Assembly (NCBI GenBank): GCA_033002965.1
Contig: JAURVB010006088.1
Coordinates: forward strand, 1 to 64,000
Origin: Piper betle
Lineage: Eukaryota > Streptophyta > Magnoliopsida > Piperales > Piperaceae
Direction: 5' to 3'
Length of the DNA stretch: 64,000 nt
Below are positions 23,276-34,536 of the stretch, piece by piece. Made by a program: the position numbers and the translations under genes. The notes beneath the pieces were generated by a model, which had not been told where the DNA came from, did no database searches, and saw only the letters and a list, made by a program, of their open reading frames with translations. Every line of letters begins with the position of its first letter. The stretch's first letter is position 1.

Positions 23276-24109
23276 ATAGAGAGACAGTTAAACCTAAGGA
23301 TCCTATATGATCATCCCTAGCTTCAACGTAGGCAAAACCTCCCTTCGACTATGAGTGGTGACTTTAAAAATGCTAATGATCACTCTTAACTGTAGAAGAG
23401 GCTCACACCCATTACAGTTTTGAGGTTGCATGTTATGACATGAACCTTTTCTTACTACTTAGTTCAAGTGATTCATTACATTTCTTAATTTCTTACATGA
23501 GGATGAATGCGAAGAATTTAAACAATGGTCGTGGTTACCTATTCTACATACCCAACATGGGAAAGAAAATTATAAAATAATTAAACGTAGCATCATCAGA
23601 TGATAGGGCATCAAACCCCAACACCTGGATTTCACATGGGTCCTCAAGCAGTGTGAACCGTATGGCCCTCCTAGCGACGTTTCTTTATCACACACAAACA
23701 CACAACTACAACAAATATGTTTCGCATACCTGGTACGCTCCTCATCGTGTTTCGGGACTTTGAGGCTTATACCCTGCCAAAGATAGTTAGAGTGCCCCAA
23801 AGTGTGTCTGCCCCGCAATAATAATGTAATGATATATAAAAATAACGTGCACAACAACAATCAATTTACTTATCCCGAATCATACAAGTTCATATAACTT
23901 TATGGCTTATTCTGTAACATACTGCATCTCAATTTCATAGTACAACAATTCGGTAATTAACACAAATACAGCATGAAATACCTTGCCATGAGCCTTTCGA
24001 TCTGTCTGCCTACACCGCTCAAAAGACTAATCACCTACATATATAAGAGAAAAATATAAGTAATCAAGGAATTGATTACTGGTCCTATAGAGGCTAGGAA
24101 TATAGCATT
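23276..24109 (-). repeat. Element A 5' LTR, piece 2
   Basis: Continuation of the A LTR, matching 2995-3780. An acceptor-like ATATATGTAG|GT lies on the minus strand with its AG at 24036-24035. It is interrupted at 24109 by C1; GCATT (24105-24109) is the left TSD. Confidence 0.85.
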
Positions 24110-24360
24110 TGTAAAACCCACGATTCGAGTTAGGGTTTTATATTCAGAACCGGTCGGTTCGACCGTTATTTTTTCGAGTTGAGTCAGTTTTAGGACACGT
24201 GTACCGAGCCGACGCCGGTCGCGTGTATGAGCTATGAGGGTCATGCGTACCCAAATATATGATGATAACGTCATAAACACAGCAGAACAGAATGAGTTAT
24301 CAGAATATGTGAGAGTATGCCAGTCATTTTTTATTTTTATATATAGTGGATCGTAGAATT

Positions 24361-24895
24361 AGTTTTAGGCCATTTACTGCATTAGGATGCATTACAGGCA
24401 GTTTGGGTGGGTTGTTAGTTATAGAGCATATCATTATAATGTTGTGGTGTTTGATTGATTTTATGGGATTTTGCCAAATTTTTTTAGGATTTAATACACC
24501 TTAGTTATTATTCTTGACTCGAGTCGGACACGAGTCATAGATTTTATGGGTGGGTTGTTAGTCATAGAGCATATCATTATAATGTTGTGGTGTTTGATTG
24601 ATTTTATGGGATTTTGCCAAATTTTTTTAGGATTTAATACACCTTAGTTATTATTCTTGACTCGAGTCGGACACGAGTCATAGATTTTATGGGTGGGTTG
24701 TTAGTCATAGATTATTAGTTTTAGGCCATTTACTGCATTAGGATGCATTACAGGCAGTTTGGGTGGGTTGTTAGTCATAGAGCATATCATTATAATGTTG
24801 TGGTGTTTGATTGATTTTATGGGATTTTGCCAAATTTTTTTAGGATTTAATACACCTTAGTTATTATTCTTGACTCGAGTCGGACACGAGTCAAG
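24361..24895 (+). repeat. Compound tandem repeat in C1 (143-bp and 356-bp periods)
   Basis: GGGTGGGTTGTTAGT recurs at 24405, 24548, 24691 and 24761. The first three copies are spaced 143 bp apart. A 70-bp leader (AGTTTTAGGCCATTTACTGC) recurs at 24361 and 24717, a 356-bp period. The copies are almost identical, so the amplification is recent compared with the divergence between C1 and C2. Confidence 0.9.
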
Positions 24896-24929
24896 TAATA
24901 TTTATGATATTGCCACTCAAGTGTTTTCT

Positions 24930-25627
24930 CACACACCTCCCCCCCGACGTTTCTTCCTTCTTCCCCATCCAATACCCTACCCGACGCCGCCCTCGTGAAG
25001 CACCGCCGCCGCTTCTGTGGATGCCACCCTGTCGTAGGTCGGCGTCGCCTAGCGTCGCCACGGAGTCGCCGTGCCGGCCCGACCAGGCCCGGCATCGGGC
25101 TGCCGTGATGCGAGAAAGCCACACCTTTGTGCCGCGCTTCCATCACCGATCGCCCCGCCAGCGACCGTCGCTGCCGCGATCGAGTAGTTGCCTCGACGTC
25201 TTCGACCAACCCACGACCATCCCCGACCGGAACGGAGGCCAGCGCTGCCCATCCCGGCTGGATCGAGTCACCCACTACCGCCACCACTGTTTTGACCACT
25301 TTCCGGCGAGCCGCCAACTTCGCCGACCATGTCGATGCCATAGACGCGTCAGGCTCGCCGAGCCGGTTCCAAGGGTACCCAATACCCTTACTTTTCGGCC
25401 GGTAGACACCGCCGGCGGTTGTTGCCGGAAAACCACCAGAACTAGTTGGAAAACCACCGAAACCTGCCAGAAAACCGCCGGAAAATCGGATTCGTTGGAA
25501 TTCGCCAGATCTTCCGAGGAGTTCATCCAGTCGATCCCGATCGAACGTCGGACGCCGATGAGCGCCGAATTCGAGCTCCGAGACACGTGACGGAACCCTA
25601 ACTGTCGCCGATTTCTGACGATGTGAG
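24930..25627 (+). other. GC-rich island / candidate leader exon of LTR C1
   Basis: About 0.7 kb of clearly higher GC content within an AT-rich LTR, rich in CCG and GCC runs. It can be read as 77-228-codon ORFs in several frames on both strands, typical of GC-rich DNA rather than one selected protein. It ends at a donor-like GATGTGAG|GTATAATTACC. C2 keeps this boundary as GATGCGAG|GTATAATTACC (minus strand, 53945/53944), while the ORFs are not kept. Confidence 0.45.
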
Positions 25628-26887
25628 GTATAATTACCTCCGATTTGATTATTTAAAATTTAGATGATTGTTAGCATAGCATGCTAGAATTGAGTAGTTG
25701 TCATGATGAATGTTAGCACAGTATGCTAGATTTGGTTAACTGTTATGAGTAATGCCTAATTATGAGTATTGCCTAATTATGAGTGAAGGGATGATTGTAT
25801 GATTTGAGTAATTGCGAATGAATAGTAAGTGATCTAATGAGAGCATGATAAGTGATTATGACATGACTTAGAAAAACACGGTAAGATTGGTATGAATAGG
25901 AGTTAGAATTTCTTTCATACTTATTATTATATAATTGTTGATTGTTATGGTAGATGTTGTATTGTGAGTGTGTTTGATCATAACGAGTTTGATTCAACAT
26001 TTAGTTAGCGGGCGTTAGTATTTAGTTTTGATGTGTAGGTACGGAGTAGGAGCTTGCCGCCTACGCGCAATGACACGCTTGGAGCTTCTACCAGGTCCGT
26101 TTAGGACTCGACTCTGTTTTACGTCTTTCTATTGTACGTTTATCTTATTATTTGCAGGACGGGTTAAGTGGCGTTTGATTGGATCCCACTTAACTCGGGC
26201 CATCTAGCCGAACAGATTTCCGGATTAATAACCCCTCGAGGATGAGATCCCTCGAGGATGATTTCGAAAACAAGATCCACCACAAGTTGCCTTCGGGCCT
26301 ATTATATAAATCCCTACCCAGTCCTATATATACGTAGTTTTCGTGTTTTCAGTGAGACGAGAGATGGAGAAACCGACTGCACGTACCATGAGCGGATGCC
26401 GTGACAGTCAAAGCGGGCTCTGGATTAGTGCCAGCGGATTGTTCCATTCCCGAGGGATCCTGACAACTCCGCGTTTGAGTTCCTCACACTCGGAGAACGT
26501 GGAGGTTAACGGGTATTGTTTAGTACAGCGCATGTCTGGACTTGTGGTTCAAAGGGTACGAAAGGCGACTGCCTGAGAGTACTCGGCCTTCGTGCTCAAG
26601 GCCAGGAGAAATATGGAGGTAAGGAGAGGGCTTAGGATAAAGTTTTACGTGAAGTACTGAAAAAGAAGTGCCGAGAGCGGCACAGTACCAGCAGCAGATC
26701 AGTAAGTTCGGGATGCTACCGGGTCTGCAGCCCAGTGGCTCCTCAGTAGTGCCCTTCAGAGTGTTCACGTGGAGTATATGATGTTTTCTTTCATATGAGA
26801 GTTTGCTCTCATAGCCAGCTTGTTATAGTTATTTTATTTTCCGGACCAGTAACACTTGTTACTGACGTGTCTTTATACTATATGTAG
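25628..26887 (+). other. Candidate leader intron in LTR C1
   Basis: Donor AG|GTATAA; branch-like TTACTGAC with its A at 26865; acceptor TATATGTAG, 22 nt later; 1260 bp. The C2 equivalent on the minus strand is 53944-52736, 1209 bp, with TACTAAC before ATATATGTAG. Splicing is inferred only. Confidence 0.45.
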
Positions 26888-27455
26888 GTAATAATCAGAG
26901 TTGGAGGAGCCAGCTTGGACGGAGGAGCATTGTTGTCGCTTGCACACATGTCAGTCGATTGAGTGGTTATATTTTGTTTATGATACTATTATATTGCGGA
27001 TGTTGTGAAATGCTAAGACATGGTATGATATGATTGAATGTCATGAGATGATGATAAGATATGATGATGTGACATGATTGAATGCTAAGACACGATGACA
27101 GATTGTGTGAATGAAGTTGCGTGATGTATAGATACATGTTTACATATATGTTTATATATAGTATTTTGACAGGGTGACCCTAATTGCACTTTTAGGGGAA
27201 ATTCTGTCCGTTTTATTTTAGAATTTTCATCGAGTTTGATCGTAATTGTGATGGTCTGTGTTTGAATTGCATGTCATTCATGTAGTACCATGTTAGGGTT
27301 TGTGCATTCATCAATGCATTGCGAGTTGTATCTTCATCTTAAGACGCCGAGATTGGATCCGCATGAGTTAGGTTCGGGTTAGCCGACCTAACCGGGGCCT
27401 GTAACATACCGGTTCGGTTCACGAGCGTGGACCGGATTTGGGGTGTTACAGCAAT

Positions 27456-30329
27456 AGTGGCAAATGAGTATCTAAACACCCACGAAAAAGTTATTGAAAC
27501 TTCAAGAATCATACAGGGTGGTAAGCGAAGACAGATGCAGCCACATGTCAAACCATAATTGCCTAAAAAGCAGCATCTTACATACATATGAGCATTCATA
27601 TATTGCTTATGTTGTCACATCTTCTATATATCATCAGCCACAGTACCCTTGTAGCTTGGAACGAAAGTGCTACAATTTCTGGAAACACGACTGCATTCGC
27701 AGTGCATTGCATTGCACGACTTAAGGGTAGAAGGGGTACTAGTGCAATCTGTATATCTTCATACCTCTCACTCTCTTATTCTTGAAATCCATAAAAATGC
27801 GTGTACTTATATAATAGGCATCGGGAAGAGGTTTGTGTCATACATTTTAGAGCTTCAGTTCGAAGACCAAGAAGGGATCTCATCCTTATAGTTCTACTAG
27901 ACTTACGATAAAATGCGACTAAATGGCCCGTTATCGGAGGGATCCGATAAAAATGACACTGATGCAGTCATATCACTTAAAACGCAATTAAACATGACAA
28001 TCAAGAGCCAAACATAAGGGTGGAGCAAGAGAGTCATACAGACCTAGATTAGTGGCGTCCTGCATTCTAAATCGATGTGCTCAACCTGCGTAAACTAACA
28101 AGGGATGGAATCTGAATCATAATCAGATCACACCAACACACATAATCGAATCATATATTGCTTATGCCGTTACATCTTCTATGTATCACCAACCACAGTA
28201 ACCATGTGGTTCGGAGCGAAAGTGCTACAATTTTTTGGAAACGTGCTGCATTCGCAGTACCCTAGATATATTTCACCACTTAAGGGTGTACTAGTATAAT
28301 CTGCATATCTCAATACCTCTCACACTCTTATTCGTTAAATCTGTAAAAATGCATATATTTTTATAATAGGCTTAGGGAAGAGGCTTGTATCAAAGATTTC
28401 TAAAGCTTCAGTTCAAAAACCAACAAGAGATCTCATCCTTGTAGTTTTATTAAACTTACGATAAAATGCCACTATATGGTCCAATATCGGAGGGATTCAA
28501 TAAAAATGCCACCGACACCATCCTATTATTTAAAATGCGATTAATCGTGACACTCAAGAGTCAAACATAAGGGTGAAGCAAGATAGTTCTATGGACCTGG
28601 ATGAGTGGAGCCCTGTGTTCAAAATCGATGAACTCAACTTGTGTAAACTAACAAGAGTTGGAATCTGATTCATAATCAGATTACACCGGCACACACGATG
28701 AGGCAAAGCATCTACACATGCGCGACATGCAAAACTTAATTAACTTACTAATTTTGCTTACTAATGGGTTAAACCTCATTAGGTAGTTTAATTTAAGGTT
28801 TGGGTTTACAATTCTACTTAGTGAATGATTTCGTACTTTGGTTTTAACAACGGACTTAACCGAATGATTTTTCAGACAGACCAAATGATATTTGATTAAG
28901 CTAAAGATTAGTTCTAGACACCTTAAGGGTCTGTCATAAATATTAACAAGCAATAATTTATAGATTATCATGGTTAATGAGGTTAACTAAGGTCAGATTA
29001 ATGTACTGTGATAAAAATGCCGCCAATACCGTTCTATCTTTTAAAATGCGATTATACGTGGCACTCAAGAGCCAAACATGAGGGCAGAGCAAGAGAGCCC
29101 TATGGACCTGGACGAGTAGAGCCCTGTATCCTAAATCGATGAGCTCAACCCGTTAACCTAACAAGAGATGAAATCTGAATCATAATCGGATCACACGAGT
29201 ACATACGATGAGGCAACGCCTCTACAAATGAGCAACATGTAAAACTTAATTAACTTACTTACTTTCATTAGTGATGGGTTAAACATCATTAGGTAGTTTA
29301 ATTTAAGGTTTGAGTTTACAATTCTATTTAGTGAATGATTTCGTAATTAGGGTTTTATCATTGGACTTAACTAGATGATTTTTCGGATAGACTAATTGGT
29401 ATTCGATTAAGCTAAAATTTGAACCCTTAGTTCTAGACACCCTAAAAGTCTATCATAAATATTAAAAGTGATAATTTGTGGATTATCATGTTGAATGAGG
29501 TTAATTAAGTGGTTAATGTACTGTGAACATCACCCCTTTACTACATACCAAATTTCAAAATTTTGGCTCATGAGCTTGACAAGCCCAAATGGGTTTGGGT
29601 CAACTGAAATAGTTAGATGACACTTTGAAATTTATCACATTTAGAATTCAGGTCCAATTTCTTTGTAATCAGACATAGCTAAATGTTCTTATCTAGATTA
29701 CTGATCTAGCCATTTTCGTAATTAACCTAACCCTGGTAGAGTTAGAAATTTCTAACTAATTACCTACTTACCCTAATGCTCTAAATATTTACAGAGACAT
29801 TATTTGGACATCTATTTCTCTTTGTAATCTATTTAATAATTTTTCTACTTCTTCATCTATTGTTAACGGATTTTCTAATTTTCTTCACAGAATAAAGATT
29901 ATAAATCCAGCTCCCGTGTACTCCAGAAGTACAAGGCCATTAACCATTAGAATGATTTTTTTAACTCCAAAATTTTCATGGTTACATTAAAGAATTATTG
30001 GTTTAGTAGGTAATTTTTATAGATTTTTATGTCATCTAATTATTAGCAAAACATTTAACCAAACACACAAGACACGCAATCAACACAGAACACAGCAGAT
30101 TGATTCAACATTTTATTAATTTTTTTCAGGCCTTAGTTGAGGTAATTTTAGTATGGTAAATTTATGTTATGAATCTCACAACATGCTTAACAAATTAGCA
30201 CAGAACACAAAATTAATATCATATTATGGTGTAAAAATTGGGGAAATAGGGATTAGGTCATTGGATCCTTGAAAGCTGCCACCTTTCGTCCAATTTTGGA
30301 CCTTTACACAACCATTAATGCAAAATAAG
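27456..30329 (-). repeat. Element A 5' LTR, piece 3, with internal duplications
   Basis: It resumes the A LTR after C1 (compare 3775-5730). A block of about 555 bp is present twice in tandem, starting CATATATTGC at 27597 and at 28152, and part of it a third time at about 29008-29300. The 3' LTR has one copy, so the duplication happened in this LTR after insertion. It is interrupted at 30329 by B2; ATAAG (30325-30329) is the TSD. No coding region seen. Confidence 0.8.
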
Positions 30330-33300
30330 TGTAAATCCCCAACTTTGGGCAAGATTTTTACCCGCTTGTAGTTTGTCTAGTTCGAACCAGTATTGAGTCA
30401 GTGTGAGCGAACTCGATCTAGAAAAATTTTAAGAATATAAGTATAAGGCCCAAATAGCCATATGAGCATGTTATGGAGGTTGAGTATGCCCGACATGCAT
30501 ATTATAGTTTAAGTTATGATACAGTAGAACATGAGTTATTAGTATATACACGAGGTATACATATGATTTTTATAAGTTAGCTAGGATTTCATGCCTAGAT
30601 TTAGGGCGTTGCAATGTTTAGTATCCGTTTGGGATTTTCTAGGCATCTCATTGCATACATCATAGGGATTTCGGATCATCGGATTGTGCCCCTATTGGCC
30701 TAGCTCGATTGCATTCAGGGTTTCGAGGCCCATTTACCCTTCTTGCTTCGATTCCCGTCTATAGAGTCAATTTTATGACTCGAGCCAGTTTCGACTTTAG
30801 ATGATCTCGATCCAAGCTTTTCGTCCATATGTATATTGCATATACCCATAGGTGGGCCCCACTAAGCCACAAGTTGTTGGACATCCTGATCGTGCCACAT
30901 GGCAAGATCTGAGCCATCCACTAAGCCTTATCTTCACCATGTTATATATGGAGAGATTTTTCACAATTTCATAATTTACACCCTTTAGCGTCACCACCAC
31001 TTCGGCTCGCTGCCGACGAGTTTCCGCCTCACCCCCGACCACCGGATCGATACTACCGTGAACACCTCGCGGCCAACTATCAGTCCATACCCACGATCGC
31101 CACTGGTGCCAGCGCAGTCACCTCCTATGACAACATTTTTGTTGTCAATTTTTGCCACCACCGCCACCCTTTCGGGCTGTTTTCTAGCGCCAGTTAGCCA
31201 CCTGCGGCTAGTCTGGGCACTCACACAGCTTCTAATTGCTGAGATCTCCATTTCAAGACAACCCATGATGTCTGTTGCGGCCACGATTGCCATTGGCGAC
31301 GTCACCGCACTCGGGGGCGATCCGCCCGCTTTCTTGCTGTTTTCCAGCCAGCTAGTGGCTGGACTCTGCCGATCGTTACCACTAGCAGCTCCGCCTTGAT
31401 GCCCCCTACCGATCCCAAGTAGCCACAAGTGGATTCAGCCAGCAGACCCAGGGACAAGTGAATGCAAACCCTGGGGTCACTGCTAGTTGGGATCGGTAGG
31501 GGCCATCAAGGCGGACAGCTGGTGGTGATGATCGGCGGAGTCCAACCACTAGCTGGCTGGAAAACAGCTTGTGTTCATATTGCCTGGTCATGCCCAAGTC
31601 TACCAGCCCATGTCCATGTCCGTGTCCATCAGCCTAGCCAACACAACCCATTAGTATATTTAACCTAGACCATGTTGACTCCGCCTAATCTAGTATGGTT
31701 CAACTTGGTTCAGTTTGGTTCAGTTTAGCTTATTTTTGGACCGTTTTCAACTGTTCTTTCACCATTTTTGGTAATTGAAAAGCCTTCATATTAGTTTATA
31801 TGCATATTCATATGATTTACCATGTTTAGATGTTATGATTATTTTTTTCTTTATTATTTATTTATTCATTATTGTTTTCTATTATATTTACATGTTTATT
31901 ATATATGATGAATGCTTACATAATTATTTCTTATTATTAATATTATATTTACTGATTAATATTAGTCTTATTATGTTTATTAATTTGTATATTTATTTAT
32001 TTATTTATTTGTATGTTCGTGTGTATGTTATTATTTATTTGAATTTAATTATGCAATTCCTGTATTGTATAACAATGATATTATTATTATTCATGATTAA
32101 TGAATATTAACTATTTATTTATTTATTTATTGAATTATTATTTAATCATTTATTAATTGTTTAATTATTTATGTGTTTACAACACTAGTATATATGATAT
32201 TTACTCGTGTTTGTCAGTGTATTTATATAGTATAATTACATTATTATTTTATGATTAGAGTATTGTTCATGTTTATGTATTTATTATTTATCTAATTGTC
32301 TATGAGTACATTTTCTTGCTTGTTTATTTATTTATTATTTATTATTATTATGTTTCAATTTGCATGCCATGTGTTTAGTTATAGGTCTGTTAGCACTGTT
32401 TTCTTTATTATAATGTATTGATGATATGAGTACACACCACCAGCATGCATCATATAGAGATGTTAATATTTTACTTAGCGGTGGGTTTTGATATAGGTTA
32501 TGAAGTTTGAGCTCGCCGTAGATGTGATGATGTGCTTGGAGCTTGGACCACAGGTCTGTAGGACTCTCCCTCTCTTATGGACTCCCTGTGTGTTAAGTTT
32601 AACCATATTTTAGACGTAAGACGACATCACCAGCTTTTTATCAGATCCCTCCGATGTCGGGCTATTAGTCGTGTTTTCTACACATGTTTAATAAAACTAC
32701 AAGTATGAGATCCCTTGTTGATTTTTGAACTTAAGCACCAATAATTTATGATACAAGCCTCTTCCCTAAACCTATTATATAAGTACGCACATTTTTATGG
32801 ATTTCACGAACAAGAGACTGAGTGGTACGGAGATATAAATGGACCACACTAGTACTCCTTCGAACCCTGAGGTAGTGTAGTGTACGAGGGTACTGTGTAA
32901 CGCAACACATTTCGAGAATTTGTGGCACTAACTTAACTATTCCTTTTGCCACTTGAGTACCGTGGCAGGTGATATTGAAGATGTGAGGGCGTAAGCGTTG
33001 TATGCATGAAAATGATTATGAGCCGTGTGGGTGAGCCAACACTTGCTTAAGTATGTTTTCTTACCGCCCAATGTGTGGCAATCTTGAAGTTTTACAAGTT
33101 TTTGTGGGTAATGGAATACCCATTTGCTAGTTTGTATTAGTTATTTTTCGGACCAATAACATTCATTACTGACATTTTTCATATAATATATGTAGGTCTT
33201 GCAATCTTGAGTCGACTTTGGTGGGAGGACAAATTAATGCTACACACACTTGAGCTCAACACAGTTATTTACTTCCTTACTTTTATTTATGTTCGATGTG

Positions 33301-33465
33301 TTTTGACATGTATTTAATAATGTCTTCCATTCTCTTGACACCAAGAAGGTTGTTTCGATCTATTGTATCGATCGAGTCTTACCGATGAATAACTTTAAAC
33401 ATTACTCGACTTGATCGTACCATTTCTAATTCTGTTCTTAAGTGAACCAAAATCAGGGTGTTACA
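30330..33465 (+). mobile_element. B2: solo LTR, 3.1 kb
   Basis: It starts TGTAAATCCCC and ends GGGTGTTACA, 3136 bp, with a perfect TSD ATAAG at 30325-30329 and 33466-33470. It aligns along its length with the B1 5' LTR. It carries a GC-rich island (30985-31560) holding a long inverted repeat, a TTTA/ATTT-rich tract, and the acceptor-like TTACTGAC...ATATATGTAG|GT with its AG at 33194-33195. There is no internal region, so it is a solo LTR. The perfect TSD makes it one of the younger insertions in the stack. Confidence 0.92.
31336..31568. repeat. Long inverted repeat (hairpin) in LTR B2
   Basis: The arms 31336-31418 and 31487-31568 are about 82 bp each and roughly 88% complementary by eye. A further inner pairing lies near GACCCAGGG (about 31446-31453) and CCCTGGGGTC (about 31470-31479). 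A 21-nt unpaired bulge sits between the outer and inner left arms. B1 lacks it, so it is specific to this copy or sublineage. Confidence 0.85.
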
Positions 33466-34536
33466 ATAAGATAATATTCCAAACATAATATTTATGAATA
33501 TATGCCTTGTGAAGAAAAAGAGACCAAGATTATTGAAATTTGACTAGTACATCATGAGATATGAATTTTATGCTTTAGTAGTGCAGATCTAGACACACAG
33601 ATGATGCACCAATTCATAACTATTTATATACACATGAAACAACCTCTAAAAATTCTCTAATAGGCATATATACAATGTAAAATGCAATAAAAATGCAAAA
33701 AATATCATCCATATACAAAACAGTAGCCTAAACAAGAAACATCAACCAAAACTGGGGAGAACATACCTTTAACGGTTCACGGGAAGTCACTTGGAGTTTT
33801 ACCACTCCAAGTCCTTCAACCCTTGAAAAAAGAATGTGTTGGAAGGCTAGCGAAGGCTAGAGAGAGTTAAGAGTGGGGAAGAAGGCTGGGACAAGGTGAG
33901 GGACATTGGGGGTGGAGTGGTTGGGTTGAGTGAAAAGGTGAGGCCATGGGTGGGGTTTTATAAAAAATTTGGGTGGTTGCCTAGATGATGTCATAGGCAT
34001 GGGTGCCACACCTAAGGAGGTGTGTTGAGATTTGAATTTTAAGAAGAAAAAGGAGGAAATAATTTGGTAGTTTGTGAAATTAATAAATAAATACAACATG
34101 GAAAAAAATTCTCAAAATAAGGCAAGTCATGGGTGTAAGGGCGCTTTGTCAGTATCTTGGCTTCTGTGGTCTAAACTTTAGCGTCAAATTCAAACTTTGT
34201 TTGGGTGTGAGGGTGCTAACATGATGCCTTTTGTGTCCCGTCTTCATTGGCATCATTTTATGATTTTCCACCGGAAACATTCGAAACAAGCACGACCACA
34301 ACACATGAAAAGTGGTTAGACACTTGGGGGACTTGGTCCTAAGGTCTAAAAATTGACTCGACTAGACCAAACTGAATATAAAAAGGTCAGGCACTTAGCA
34401 TTCTACGGAGGCAACAAAGAAAAAGAAGCTAAGGCTAGGGTAACTCATACATACCTACATACCATACTTAAATATGCGGCAAAAGGATCGGACAAGCAAC
34501 TCGATTTGGTTCACGACTGAACTAAAACTAAAACCA
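33466..34536 (-). repeat. Element A 5' LTR, piece 4 (promoter-proximal part)
   Basis: It matches 5680-6690 of the 3' LTR. In LTR sense it carries TATAAAACC (33962-33954), a pyrimidine-rich leader of about 160 nt, and the donor-like AAAG|GTATGTTC at 33767/33766. The first ~25 bp of the LTR are missing where C3 starts at about 34537. Confidence 0.8.

Larger units (their letters stand above)
24110..27450 (+). mobile_element. C1: solo LTR, 3.3 kb
   Basis: It starts TGTAAAACCC and ends GGGTGTTACA, 3341 bp, flanked by GCATT (24105-24109) and GCAAT (27451-27455). The element A sequence resumes exactly across it (compare 3765-3780). No internal region is present, so it is a solo LTR left by recombination between two LTRs. 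It contains 143-bp tandem repeats (24361-24895), a GC-rich island (24930-25600), a donor-like GTGAG|GTATAA at 25627/25628 and an acceptor-like TATATGTAG|GT with its AG at 26886-26887. The related C2 has the same plan. Confidence 0.9.
2994..34536 (-). mobile_element. Element A: old long-LTR retrotransposon hosting most of the left half of the window
   Basis: Minus-strand element reconstructed across later insertions. Its 3' LTR (2994-6707) starts TGTAAAACCTCGG on the minus strand, directly after a purine-rich tract (AAGTGGGGGAG). Its internal region is 6708-11044. A primer-binding site lies at 11029-11041, next to the 5' LTR end (TGCAACACCC at 11045). The 5' LTR is broken into 11045-11221, 23276-24109, 27456-30329 and 33466-34536 by elements B1, C1 and B2. 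When these inserts are removed, the pieces read in the same order as the 3' LTR. No gag or pol could be recognised, so the copy is non-autonomous or very decayed. The 5' LTR is truncated at 34536 where fragment C3 begins. Confidence 0.8.

Noticed and set aside
24904..25590. 228-codon ORF rich in Pro, Arg and Ser
   Set aside because: It lies in the GC-rich island of solo LTR C1, overlaps equally long ORFs on the other strand and is not conserved in C2, so it reflects composition only.
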